Notes: generated by a model from the sequence alone, not told the origin. Shown: positions 20,115-28,716, counted from the stretch's first letter. The stretch: 64,000 nucleotides of DNA from Paucibacter sp. DJ2R-2 (GCF_025717675.1 NZ_JAJIRT010000001.1:806001-870000), one strand, 5' to 3'. Numbers and translations are program-made.

Positions 20115-20237
20115 ATCGCGGGCGGCGGCGCCCACTCACCACTCACCACTCACCACTCACCACTCACCACTCACCACTCACCACTCACCACTCACCACTC
20201 ACCATTCACCATTCACCATTCACCATTCACGATTCAC
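20104..20237. repeat. Heptanucleotide tandem repeat tract
   Basis: Ten exact ACTCACC units (20134-20203) are followed by three ATTCACC units (20204-20224), then ATTCACG and a partial ATTCAC. Two inverted copies, GTGAATC-GTGAATC, stand at 20104-20117. The 13-mer GTGAATCGTGAAT (20104-20116) is the exact reverse complement of 20225-20237. The tract lies between rrtA and the DMT transporter gene, 12 nt before the latter's start. A 7-nt unit would shift frame if translated; no gene needs it. Confidence 0.95.
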
Positions 20238-20249
20238 ACTTCTCGCCCC

Positions 20250-21173
20250 ATGCCCAGCCGCCACACCCACCTCGACCGCCGCGCCATCATCCTGCTGCTG
20301 ATCTGCTGCGTCATGTGGGGCCTGAACCAGGTGGCGGTGAAGGCGGCGATGAGTGAGATGGGGCCGCTCTGGCAGGCCGGGCTGCGCTCCTTGGTGGCGA
20401 CGGTGCTGGTGGCGCTGTGGGCGAAGTGGCGCGGCATTGCCCTGTTCCAGCGTGACGGCAGCTTGCGCGGCGGCTTGCTGGCCGGCGCCTTGTTCGGGCT
20501 GGAGTTCGCCTGCATCTTCATCGGCCTGCAGTACACCAGCGCCTCGCGCATGGTGGTGTTCATCTATCTGAGCCCCTTTGTCGTAGCCCTGGGCATGCCC
20601 TTCATCTCGGCCAGCGAGCGCCTGGCGCCGCGCCAGATCGCCGGCCTGGTGCTGGCCTTCGCGGCGGTGGCCTGGGCCTTCTCGGAAGGGTTCCACAGCC
20701 ATGAGGAGAGCCGCCCCCTGCAATGGCTGGGCGACAGCCTGGGCGTGCTGGCGGCCCTGCTCTGGGGCGGCACCACCCTGGCCATCCGCGGCAGCCGCCT
20801 GTCCAGCGCCAGCGCCGAGAAGACCCTGCTCTACCAGTTGGGCATCTCCGGCCTGGGTCTGAGCCTGGCCGCGCTCTGGGTCGGCGAGCCGCTGCCGGCC
20901 GAATGGACGCTGCGCCTGAGCGGCCTGTTCTTCTTCCAGGCGGTGATCGTCAGCTTTGCCAGCTACCTGCTCTGGTTCTGGATGATCCGCCACTACCCGG
21001 CCACCCGCTTGGCCAGCTTCACCCTGGCCACGCCGCTGTTCGGCCTGCTGGCCGGCGCCTGGCTGCTGGGCGAAACCATCAGCCCGCGCCTGGGCCTGGC
21101 CTTGCTGGCCCTGGCGGCGGGCGTGGCCTTGGTCAATCGAAGAGCGCCGCCAGCTGAGGCCAGCCAGAACTGA
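20250..21173 (+). CDS. DMT-superfamily (EamA) transporter
   Basis: The protein has 307 residues with ten hydrophobic helices in two EamA repeats. The first repeat includes CVMWGLNQVAVKAAMSEMGP and the second LGDSLGVLAALLWGGTTLAI. A cytoplasmic loop between them has EGFHSHEESRPLQW. EamA carriers export or import small metabolites such as amino acids or nucleobases; the substrate is not predictable. The ATG at 20250 is 12 nt past the heptamer tract, so tract length could affect expression (inference). Confidence 0.88.
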   Translation: MPSRHTHLDRRAIILLLICCVMWGLNQVAVKAAMSEMGPLWQAGLRSLVATVLVALWAKWRGIALFQRDGSLRGGLLAGALFGLEFACIFIGLQYTSASRMVVFIYLSPFVVALGMPFISASERLAPRQIAGLVLAFAAVAWAFSEGFHSHEESRPLQWLGDSLGVLAALLWGGTTLAIRGSRLSSASAEKTLLYQLGISGLGLSLAALWVGEPLPAEWTLRLSGLFFFQAVIVSFASYLLWFWMIRHYPATRLASFTLATPLFGLLAGAWLLGETISPRLGLALLALAAGVALVNRRAPPAEASQN

Positions 21174-21504
21174 TTCTGGCCTTCTGGCGCACGCCAATTG
21201 AGGCATCGTCCGCGGCCGAATGTCGGCGCCGTCGGGCAAGGTCGATCTGTCTCAAGCCCTTCAACGGCGAATGGAGGACCCGGTGGGCGCGTCGCACCCG
21301 AGCAACAGGAAGGCGATCGAGCGCAAGGCCCCGAAAGCCAGAGCGCCCATAGTTCTCGGTCCGGCGCTCAAGTTCAGTGCACGGCCTGCCGATAGACCTT
21401 TTTTGCAATCCATTGCAATACCATTTCACGCCAGTGCTTTTGAGCCCTGCGTTTCCTGAGCGCCCGCAAGCTTCGCCACCACCACCCCTCATCCAGCCAC
21501 GCTC
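21174..21504 (+). promoter_or_regulatory. Upstream region of the second chemoreceptor with a FliA (sigma-28)-like promoter at 21368-21395
   Basis: TCAAGTTC (21368-21375), a 12-nt spacer and GCCGATAG (21388-21395) resemble the sigma-28 consensus TAAAGTTT-N11-GCCGATAA (6/8 and 7/8 matches, spacer one longer). The predicted start is near 21402, about 100 nt before the chemoreceptor ATG. Sigma-28 control of chemoreceptor genes is well known. The rest of this 331-nt gap holds nothing recognised; an open frame on the minus strand lacks any domain or ribosome-binding site. Confidence 0.55.
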
Positions 21505-23478
21505 ATGCGCCCACAAACTTCATCGCAGACTGACTCGGTCCCCAGCACCCCCGCCTGGGCCCGCCCCGGCGTGAATTGGTTCCGCAAGATGATGTTCCCG
21601 GCCAAGGCCGCGGTGATCTTGCTGCTGCTGGTACTGCCCTTGTTGCTGACCCTGGCCGCGCTGATCTCTGACCGGCAGTCCGCCAGGGAGAGCACCGCGG
21701 CCGAGCGCACGGGCCTGGCTGCGATCCAGGCCATTCTGCCGGCCATGGAGGCGACCCAGCTGCTGCGCCGTGGCTTGGTCGACCGCGCCAATGGGGTGGA
21801 ACGCAGCGATCTGCCGGCTCTGCAAGACAAATTCAAGCAGGCCATCGAGCTGCTGCACAAGGAAACCAAACCGCGGCTGGACGGCTTCGCTGACCATGGC
21901 GATGAACATTGGAAGCCCTTGATGGCCGTCGTGGACAGCGTCACGCGCCAGAGCAGCCAAGGCTTGAGCGCCGCCGAGGTGCGCAAGCCCTATGTCGAGA
22001 TCAGCGGCCATCTGGGCGACCTGGTCAAGCATGTGGTGGACGCCAGCGGCCTGGCACTGGACCCCGAAGGCGACAGCTACTACATGATGATGGCGGCCAC
22101 CATCCACCTGCCCCAGCTGATGGAAAACCTGGGGCTGACCCGCGGCGCCCTGGCTTCGTATGTACAGGACCCGAAGTCGCAGCGCCTGGCCACGGCCGCC
22201 GCCAGCCTGGCCGTCGACAAGGCGGAGCTCGCCAATCTGAGCGAGGGCCTCGCCCACGCCATGGAGTTCAACCCCGCCCTGGCCAAGCTCAAGCTGGAAG
22301 AAAAGATGGCCGGAGCGCAGGCCTTCGTCACGCGCTACGAGGCCATGCTGCAGCAGGACGAGGTCAGCGATCGCAAGCCCGGCGACATCGTCCAGGAAGC
22401 CACCGCGGTTCTGGTTGAACTGAGTGCCATGCAGAAGACCATTGCCAAACAATTGGACCAGCTGCTGGAAGCACGCCAGCAACGCTTGTTCCATGCCATC
22501 GTCTATGGTGCCAGCAGTGCCCTGGCCCTGCTGCTGGCCGGGCTCTACTTCTTCTACTGCTTCTACCGCGTCATGAACTCGGGCATCCGCACCCTGATTC
22601 TGCGCATGCGCGCCATGGCCGGCGGCGATCTGACCGACACCCTCACCCCCAAGGGCAGCGACGAAACCGCCATGCTGATGGGCGCGCTGGCAGAGATGCA
22701 GCAATCACTGCGGGCCACGGTCCGCGAGGTGCGCGAAGCGGCCGATGTGATCAAGCTCTCGGCCGATGAGGTGGCCACTGGCAGCATGGACCTGTCGCAG
22801 CGCACCGAGCAGGCCGCCGCCAATCTGGAGGAAACCGCCTCGGCCATGGAGGAGATCAGCTCCACCGTCAGCAACACCACCGACGGCGCCGCACAAGCCG
22901 CCGGCGTCGCCGCGCAGAACGTCAAGCTGGCCGACCAAGGCGGGCAGGTGATCGAGCAGGTGGTCACCACCATGTCCGAGATCCAGGACTCCAGCCGCCG
23001 CATCGGCGAAATCATCGGCGTGATCGACAGCATCGCTTTCCAGACCAATATCCTGGCCCTCAATGCCGCGGTCGAAGCCGCCCGGGCCGGTGAGCAAGGC
23101 CGCGGCTTTGCTGTGGTGGCCAGCGAGGTGCGGGCCCTGGCCCAGCGCAGCGCCGAGGCCGCGCGCGAGATCAAACAACTGATCGTGGCCAGCGGTGAAC
23201 GGGTCGAGGTGGGCAACCGCATCGTCAGCGAGGCCGGCACCACCATGCGCGCCATCGTCGAGAGCACCAGCAAGGTCGGCAGCCTGCTGCAAGGCATCTC
23301 CAGCGGCGCGCGCGAGCAGGCCCAGGGCATCGACCAGGTCGGCAAGGCCATCCACGAACTCGACCAGATGACGCAGCAAAACGCCGCCCTGGTCGAAGAA
23401 ACTGCCGCCGCCTCCAGCGGCATGCGCCAGCAGGCCGATCAGCTGGCCCGCGCGGTCAATACCTTCAAGCTGCCCTGA
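21505..23478 (+). CDS. Methyl-accepting chemotaxis protein with large periplasmic sensor
   Basis: The protein has 657 residues. TM1 is about 35-54 (AAVILLLLVLPLLLTLAALI). The periplasmic sensor (about 55-330) is helical, near 275 residues, and so larger than a single 4HB domain; it may be a double helical bundle. TM2 is about 331-354, then HAMP, then the signalling domain with tip sequence IAFQTNILALNAAVEAARAG near 510. It ends RAVNTFKLP without a CheR-binding pentapeptide. The gene stands alone and is convergent with the serine hydrolase, 5 nt apart. The ligand is unknown. Confidence 0.92.
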   Translation: MRPQTSSQTDSVPSTPAWARPGVNWFRKMMFPAKAAVILLLLVLPLLLTLAALISDRQSARESTAAERTGLAAIQAILPAMEATQLLRRGLVDRANGVERSDLPALQDKFKQAIELLHKETKPRLDGFADHGDEHWKPLMAVVDSVTRQSSQGLSAAEVRKPYVEISGHLGDLVKHVVDASGLALDPEGDSYYMMMAATIHLPQLMENLGLTRGALASYVQDPKSQRLATAAASLAVDKAELANLSEGLAHAMEFNPALAKLKLEEKMAGAQAFVTRYEAMLQQDEVSDRKPGDIVQEATAVLVELSAMQKTIAKQLDQLLEARQQRLFHAIVYGASSALALLLAGLYFFYCFYRVMNSGIRTLILRMRAMAGGDLTDTLTPKGSDETAMLMGALAEMQQSLRATVREVREAADVIKLSADEVATGSMDLSQRTEQAAANLEETASAMEEISSTVSNTTDGAAQAAGVAAQNVKLADQGGQVIEQVVTTMSEIQDSSRRIGEIIGVIDSIAFQTNILALNAAVEAARAGEQGRGFAVVASEVRALAQRSAEAAREIKQLIVASGERVEVGNRIVSEAGTTMRAIVESTSKVGSLLQGISSGAREQAQGIDQVGKAIHELDQMTQQNAALVEETAAASSGMRQQADQLARAVNTFKLP

Positions 23479-23483
23479 TCGAC

Positions 23484-24653
23484 CTAGGGCGCCGTAGCGG
23501 ATGCCGGCGCCGAGGTGCTTGCGGACGGCGGTGGTGTCAAGCGCGCCGCATGCATCAGCCGGATCACCTGCACCAAATCCCGCGCCGAGAAGCGGCTGCC
23601 CGCCTCGGTGTCAACCCGGTGCACCATCACCAGGCGCTGCAGCGGATAGACCCCCAGCATGTGCACATCCACGCCGGTGTGGAAAAACGCCGGCGGGTCC
23701 TCGGGCCGGGCCGGCAGCAGCACATCCCAGAGCCAGCCATAGGCCAGACCCCACTGCGGCTGCACCAGGGACACGGGCTGGGTGCTTTGCCGAATCCAAT
23801 CGCGAGGCAGCAGCTGCCGGCCACGCCAGGCGCCGCCCTGCAGATAGAGCTGGCCGTACAAGGCCAGATCGTGGGCACTCAGGCGGAAGTGCTGGGCGGG
23901 GTAGCGCGAACGCGAGGGCTCGTGCTGCGTGAAGCCGTCCAGCTTTGCCAACCAAGCCAGCCCGGGCTCAGCGTCGCCTTCGGTCCATTGGCCGATGCGC
24001 CCCTGCCAATCCAGCATGCCCAGCGGCTTGGCAATGTCGCGATCGAAGGCCTCGAACACCGACCCGCAGGCGCGCTCCAGCACCGCCGCCGCGACATTGA
24101 AATCCCAGTTGTTGTAGTGCCAGTGCGTGCCCGGCGCATGGCTGCCGCGCGGCGGCTTGGCCGCCTGCATGCCCTCGCTCTCGGCTGCGGCCGGGTGGTA
24201 GATGCCTGAGCGCGACTGCAGCAGCTGCAGCACGGTAGCGCGGCGCTCCTCGGCCGAGAGCGCGGGCGGGACATCGTCAACACCCAGCTCGGCCAGCGTG
24301 GCATCGAGCCGCAAGCGCCCACGCGCCACACATTGCCCGACCAGAGAATTCAAGACGGCCTTGCGCATGGAATGCAGCAACAAGGGCTTGCGCACATCGC
24401 CCCACTCGAAGAACACCCGTCCCTGGTGCAGCAAGAGCATGGACTGCGAGCCCGCCTGCGCCAGAAAGGCCGCCAGCGCCTGCAGGCGCTGGGCGTCATA
24501 GCCAGCGTCCGCGGGGCTGATGCGCTCGAATCGATCGGGCGCGGTGGCCGCGGAAACAGGGCCCAAACCCAGGCCCAGGCCCAGGCCCAGGCCCAGGCCC
24601 AGGCCCAAGCTCAGGCACAGGCCCAAGACCACGCGGACCGGGCTTGGCCTCAT
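23484..24653 (-). CDS. Exported serine hydrolase, beta-lactamase/DD-peptidase class C fold
   Basis: The protein has 389 residues from the ATG at 24653, which overlaps the AbgT stop (TGATG). The signal peptide is extraordinary: its hydrophobic core is a run of alternating Leu-Gly encoded by hexanucleotide repeats. The mature domain has Ser95-x-x-Lys98 in LHSMRKAVLNS and Tyr-x-Asn in HYNNWDFNV, with LQSRSGIYHP and FFHTGVDVHMLG as further family landmarks (the usual terminal HxG is HTG). It is predicted to hydrolyse an amide or ester in the periplasm. Coupling to an AbgT transporter suggests it acts on the transporter's substrate (inference). Confidence 0.85.
   Translation of the reverse strand: MRPSPVRVVLGLCLSLGLGLGLGLGLGLGLGPVSAATAPDRFERISPADAGYDAQRLQALAAFLAQAGSQSMLLLHQGRVFFEWGDVRKPLLLHSMRKAVLNSLVGQCVARGRLRLDATLAELGVDDVPPALSAEERRATVLQLLQSRSGIYHPAAAESEGMQAAKPPRGSHAPGTHWHYNNWDFNVAAAVLERACGSVFEAFDRDIAKPLGMLDWQGRIGQWTEGDAEPGLAWLAKLDGFTQHEPSRSRYPAQHFRLSAHDLALYGQLYLQGGAWRGRQLLPRDWIRQSTQPVSLVQPQWGLAYGWLWDVLLPARPEDPPAFFHTGVDVHMLGVYPLQRLVMVHRVDTEAGSRFSARDLVQVIRLMHAARLTPPPSASTSAPASATAP
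24568..24609. repeat. Hexanucleotide repeat inside the signal-peptide codons
   Basis: Six exact CCCAGG units (24568-24603) are followed by a diverged CCCAAG. On the coding (minus) strand they encode alternating Gly and Leu. Unit gain or loss would lengthen or shorten the signal-peptide core by two residues without changing frame. Confidence 0.9.
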
Positions 24654-26254
24654 CAAGGCACGGGGTAGACGTAGCTGGCGCCAACACCCAGGGGGAAGCC
24701 CAGGGCCCAGAAGCCCAACAGGAAGGCCGTCCAGCCGACCAGCAGGGCCAGCGAATAGGGCAGCATCAAGGCCATCAGCGTGCCGATGCCGGCGCCCTTC
24801 ACATACTTCTGGCAGAACACCACGATCAAGGGGAAGTAAGGCATCAGGGGCGTGATGATGTTGGTGGAGCTGTCACCGACGCGGTAAGCCGCCTGGGTCA
24901 GGTCGGGAGAGATGCCCAACTGCATCAGCATCGGCACCATGATGGCGCCGATCAGCGCCCACTTGGCCGAGGCGGAGCCGATCAGCAGATTGACCACGCT
25001 GGTCAGCAACACCATGCCGATCAAGGTGATGCCCGTGGGGAAGGCCATGTCCTTGAGCCAGCTGGCGCCCTTGATGGCCAACAAGGCACCCAGGTTCGAC
25101 TGACCAAAGGCGTAGATGAACTGCGCGCAGAAAAAGGCCATGACGATGTAATAGCCCATGCCGCTCATGGCCTTGCTCATGCCCTTGACGATGTCGGCAT
25201 GGCTCTGAATGCTGCCCGAGGCATAGCCGTAGACCACGCCCGGGAGCAGGAAGAACACAAAGATCAGCGCGACGATGGACTTCATCAGCGGGGCCGCGGC
25301 CGCCGCCAGCTCGCCCGCCGGGCTGCGCCAGGCCGAATCGGCCGGCAGCACCGCCGCCACGAACAGACCCACGGCCACCAGGGTGGCCAAGCCGGCCATC
25401 AGCAGGCCGCGTTTTTCCTTGGCGCTCAGGGGCTCGATCTTGGGCAGCTCGGCCGGGTCACCGTCCACCGCCGTGCTCTTGCGCAGGCGCGGTTCGATCA
25501 GCAGATCGGTCACCGCCCAGCCCAGTAGCACGATCATCAGGGCCGAGGCGGAGGTGAAGTAGAAGTTGTTGAGCGGGTTGATGACGATGGCCGCCGCGGC
25601 CGGGTCGGCCGACAAACGGGCCGCCACCTGGGTCAGGCCGGCGAGCAAGGGGTCCAGGCTGGACGGGATGAAGAAGGTGGCCGAGAAACCGCCCGACACT
25701 CCGGCAAAAGCCGCCGAAATACCGGCCAAGGGATGGCGCCCTGCGGCATAGAACATCACCGCGCCGAGCGGGATGACCAACACATAACCCGCATCCACCG
25801 CGACATGGCTGAGGATGCCCACCGCGATCAGCACCGGCGTCAGCAAGGCGCGTGCAGTGACGGCCAGAATGGCCCGCAAGCCGGCGTTGATGAAGCCGGT
25901 GTGCTCCGCCACACCCAGGCCCAGCATGGCCACCAGCACCACACCCAGCGGTGCGAAGCCGGTGAAGTTGGTGACCAGGCCCGAAGCAAACGCGGCCAGG
26001 GCCGCACCCGAGAGCAGGTTCTTGATGGCGATGGGCTGCTGGCTGCGCGGGTCGATGTCTGTGAACTGCATGTCCGACATCCACCAGGACAGCAGCCAGA
26101 CCAGCACCATCAGCAAGGCAAACAGAATGGCCGGATCGGGCAGCTTGTTGCCCAGACGCTCCACGGCGTTGAGGCAGCGTGCGGCCCAGGGCAAGGCGGC
26201 CTGGTCCTTGTGCTTGTCGTTGCTGCTGCTGTTGTTGTTGCGAGCGGTGTTCAT
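24653..26254 (-). CDS. AbgT-family transporter (p-aminobenzoyl-glutamate type)
   Basis: The protein has 533 residues from the ATG at 26254; the N-terminus is polar (ARNNNSSSNDKHKDQ), then VERLGNKLPDPAILFALLMVLVWLLSWW begins the membrane domain. AbgT landmarks include HVAVDAGYVLVIPLGA, INPLNNFYFTSASA and RVGDSSTNIITPLMPYFPLI. The known members import p-aminobenzoyl-glutamate (AbgT) or export sulfonamides (MtrF/YdaH). No abgAB amidohydrolase is adjacent. Instead its last base is shared with the start of a serine hydrolase gene, so the two are translationally coupled. Confidence 0.92.
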   Translation of the reverse strand: MNTARNNNSSSNDKHKDQAALPWAARCLNAVERLGNKLPDPAILFALLMVLVWLLSWWMSDMQFTDIDPRSQQPIAIKNLLSGAALAAFASGLVTNFTGFAPLGVVLVAMLGLGVAEHTGFINAGLRAILAVTARALLTPVLIAVGILSHVAVDAGYVLVIPLGAVMFYAAGRHPLAGISAAFAGVSGGFSATFFIPSSLDPLLAGLTQVAARLSADPAAAAIVINPLNNFYFTSASALMIVLLGWAVTDLLIEPRLRKSTAVDGDPAELPKIEPLSAKEKRGLLMAGLATLVAVGLFVAAVLPADSAWRSPAGELAAAAAPLMKSIVALIFVFFLLPGVVYGYASGSIQSHADIVKGMSKAMSGMGYYIVMAFFCAQFIYAFGQSNLGALLAIKGASWLKDMAFPTGITLIGMVLLTSVVNLLIGSASAKWALIGAIMVPMLMQLGISPDLTQAAYRVGDSSTNIITPLMPYFPLIVVFCQKYVKGAGIGTLMALMLPYSLALLVGWTAFLLGFWALGFPLGVGASYVYPVP

Positions 26255-26291
26255 GGGATCAGGGTTCGCTTTCGTGTCGAGGTTCTTTTTC

Positions 26292-27128
26292 TCAGGCCAG
26301 CGCATCCGCCCACAGCGGCGCGAGTTTTTTCCAGCCGCGGGCATTGGGGTGGATCTCATTTTTCCAGTCGCCGCTGCTGCCGGTGCTGCCTTCCGCAGCG
26401 GGCTGCAGTTGGCCCGAGGTGGGCACGGCCTGTACGCCGGCATGCGCCTGGGCCCAGCCCTGGACCACCGCCTGGATTTCTTTGAACAGACCGCGGGTGA
26501 GCGTAGGCCAAAGCACGGGGTGGATCTGGTTCTTCACATAGGCCCGGTAGAGCCAAGGCCCGATCGCGCCGTCCAGTGCCGGCGCATTGCGCGCCGTGGG
26601 CGTGTCGTAGCCATTCAGAAACATGGGCGTGTCGGCATTGAGCGGGCTGTCGCGCAAGGCCTGGACCATGGCGCTGAAATTGACGTCCAGGTAATGCCGC
26701 AGCAGGCTCAAGGCCTCGGGCCGAACGCAGGCATAGCCATCGCTCGGCAAGGGCTGGCCGGCCATCTCGCGCAGCAAGCCCTCGCCCGGCTTGGGGTCGC
26801 GTGCCGCGTCGATGAAATCATTGCCTCCGGCGCTGAAAAGCACGCCGTCAAAACGCTGCTGGCGCAACCACCAGACGTAGTCGCCTTGCATGGTCTGCTC
26901 GATGCGCTGCAGGGTCTGGCCCGAGGTGGAGATGTTGATGATCAGGCAGCTCTGGCCGCGCCGATTGAACTCTTGCACCAGGTAATAGGGCAGCGAGCCC
27001 TGGGCCAGGGCGCTGGCGTCCATCCAGGAATCGCCCTCTGCCAAGTAGGTGCGCTCGAAGGGGCCTTTGCGATCGACTCGCTCGGGGTGGGCGAGGTATT
27101 GCGCGCCGCTGATGAGAACTGAGCTCAT
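26292..27128 (-). CDS. SGNH/GDSL-type hydrolase
   Basis: The protein has 278 residues. The ATG at 27128 has a strong AGGAGG upstream. The SGNH blocks are present: Ser34 in YLAEGDSWMD, Gly in the STSGQTL region, Asn in SAGGNDFIDA, and the Asp/His block as EIHPNARGW near residue 264. No signal peptide is visible, so it is probably cytoplasmic. Such enzymes hydrolyse esters; the substrate is unknown. It lies 37 nt upstream of abgT-like on the same strand and may be co-transcribed with it. Confidence 0.85.
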   Translation of the reverse strand: MSSVLISGAQYLAHPERVDRKGPFERTYLAEGDSWMDASALAQGSLPYYLVQEFNRRGQSCLIINISTSGQTLQRIEQTMQGDYVWWLRQQRFDGVLFSAGGNDFIDAARDPKPGEGLLREMAGQPLPSDGYACVRPEALSLLRHYLDVNFSAMVQALRDSPLNADTPMFLNGYDTPTARNAPALDGAIGPWLYRAYVKNQIHPVLWPTLTRGLFKEIQAVVQGWAQAHAGVQAVPTSGQLQPAAEGSTGSSGDWKNEIHPNARGWKKLAPLWADALA

Positions 27129-27244
27129 GAACACTCCTCCTCCTCGTCGGGCCGCACAGGCCCTGCTTGTTCGGAGCGCACAGCCTCCGGCAAGCGCCAT
27201 GGCGGCGCCAGACGGGCTTTCCCCAGGTCGGGGCGGAGGCTGAC

Positions 27245-27502
27245 TCAGCCGCCGCTGAGCGCCAGCACCACGGCCACAAAGTCGTCCGCCGCAAGCCCTT
27301 GCTGCAGATCGCGCACGCCCTGGCCGTTGACGAAGATCCGCATATTGGCGCGCAGCTGCCCCTGCTCATCGACCACCCGGAAACGCAGGCCCGGGTAGCG
27401 CCGGTCGAGGTCGGTGAACAAGGCGTCCAGCGTCTCGCCCTCGGCCTCGACCTGCAGCTCGCGCGTGTAAGAGCGCAGCGCGGCCGGCACCATGACCTTC
27501 AT
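27245..27502 (-). CDS. MoaD/ThiS-like ubiquitin-fold protein
   Basis: The protein has 85 residues. Start ATG and the upstream gene's TGA overlap as ATGA. The beta-grasp pattern is clear: MKVMVPAALRSYT, then AEGETLDALFTDLDRRYPGL, then RANMRIFVNGQGVRDL, ending in VAVVLALSGG with a C-terminal Gly-Gly. That tail is the site at which MoaD and ThiS are adenylated and thiocarboxylated. No moaE, thiG or E1-like gene is nearby; instead it is paired with a beta-propeller protein. Function in this pair is unknown. Confidence 0.85.
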   Translation of the reverse strand: MKVMVPAALRSYTRELQVEAEGETLDALFTDLDRRYPGLRFRVVDEQGQLRANMRIFVNGQGVRDLQQGLAADDFVAVVLALSGG

Positions 27503-28716
27503 GCCAGCTCGGCCACTTCGACCGCGTAGATCTCCGGCAGATGGCGGGCGATGTTCTGCCACTTCGCGCCCTCTTCGCGGCCGATCCAGAGCTCGCCGCT
27601 GGTGGTGCCAAGGTAGAGCGCCGGTTTGGCCTGCGCATCCACCGTCATGGCCTGACGCTTGATCGTCCACCAGGCCTGGCTCTCGGGCAGGCCCTGGTCC
27701 AGGCGCTGCCAGGTCTTGCCGGCATTGCGGGTGATGTAGGCCGCAGGCTGGCCGCCCGGCGCGGTGCGCGGCCAGACGTCTTGCCCGTCCATGGGGAAGA
27801 CCCAGGCCGTGTCCGGGTCGCGCGGGTGCACCACCATGGGAAAGCCGATGTCGCCCACGCGCTTGGGCATCTTGCGGCCGATGCGCTGCCAGACATCGTC
27901 CTTGGCCCGGCCCGTGCGGTCCAGGCGGTAGATGCCGCAGTGGTTCTGCTGGTAAAGCCGATCCGGTTGCGTGGGGCAGATGCGCAGGCAATGCGGGTCA
28001 TGGAAGGTGATGGTGTTGGGGTCAAAACCGCCGACCACCTCCATGCCCTGGACCAGGGTGCTCCAGCTGGCGCCCCCGTCACGCGATTCATGCACGCCGC
28101 CGCCCGACATGCCGAAGTAGAGATGCTGGGGGTCGCGCGGGTCGACGATCACCGAATGCAGCTTGGGGCCGTCCGGCGTGCCGTCCTGGGCCGAGCCCAT
28201 CCATTCGCGGAACTGCGTACTGTCGTTGACCGAGGCCAGCGGCGCCCAGCGCTCACCGCCGTCGTCGGAACGGAACAGGCCTTGCGGCGAGGTGCCCACA
28301 TACCAAGTGCCCGGCTCGCTGGCATGGCCCGGCGTCAGCCAGAAGCTGTGGTCGACCGAGCGACCCGGTAGTCCACTCGCCGCTGTTGGAGCGGCAAAGG
28401 CGGGCGGCTGCGCAGCCTCCTTCCAGCTGCGGCCCAGGTTGGTGGAGCGAAAGATCGTCGGGCCGAGGTGGCCGGTCTTGGCGGCCGCCAGCAAGCTGCG
28501 GCCATCTCGTGGGTCCAGCATCAGGTGACTGATGGTGTGGCCCAGGAAGTGTGGTCCGTCGACCGTCCAGGTCTTGCGCTTGGCATCGCTGTGAAAGAAC
28601 CAGGCGCCTTTCCGGGTGGAGACCATGAGGAGCAAGCGGGTGGCCGGAGGCGCGGCGGATCGGGCGCGGGCCGACCCTGGTTTCTTGGCGGTGGCTGCGG
28701 CAGACGTTCGGCTCAT
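27499..28716 (-). CDS. BNR/Asp-box beta-propeller protein (WD40/YVTN/BNR-like)
   Basis: The protein has 405 residues from the ATG at 28716 with GAGGAG upstream. At least four Asp-box repeats are visible: STNLGRSW, SDDGGERW, SRDGGASW and TRNAGKTW, typical of sialidase-like or photosystem-assembly-like propellers. The conserved core LLMVSTRKGAWFFHSD opens the propeller. No transmembrane or classical signal sequence; the N-terminus is basic and Ala-rich. Its stop overlaps the MoaD-like start, implying a fixed stoichiometry. Enzymatic activity is not established for this subfamily. Confidence 0.85.
   Translation of the reverse strand: MSRTSAAATAKKPGSARARSAAPPATRLLLMVSTRKGAWFFHSDAKRKTWTVDGPHFLGHTISHLMLDPRDGRSLLAAAKTGHLGPTIFRSTNLGRSWKEAAQPPAFAAPTAASGLPGRSVDHSFWLTPGHASEPGTWYVGTSPQGLFRSDDGGERWAPLASVNDSTQFREWMGSAQDGTPDGPKLHSVIVDPRDPQHLYFGMSGGGVHESRDGGASWSTLVQGMEVVGGFDPNTITFHDPHCLRICPTQPDRLYQQNHCGIYRLDRTGRAKDDVWQRIGRKMPKRVGDIGFPMVVHPRDPDTAWVFPMDGQDVWPRTAPGGQPAAYITRNAGKTWQRLDQGLPESQAWWTIKRQAMTVDAQAKPALYLGTTSGELWIGREEGAKWQNIARHLPEIYAVEVAELA

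Noticed and set aside
20119-20301. Heptamer tract considered as CRISPR or as coding (THHSPLT-type repeats)
   Set aside because: Units are 7 bp with no spacers, so it is not CRISPR. Repeat peptides appear in several frames, none with a start signal.
21133-21516. Minus-strand open frame of about 127 codons between the DMT transporter and the chemoreceptor
   Set aside because: No domain, no ribosome-binding site, and it covers the predicted FliA promoter.
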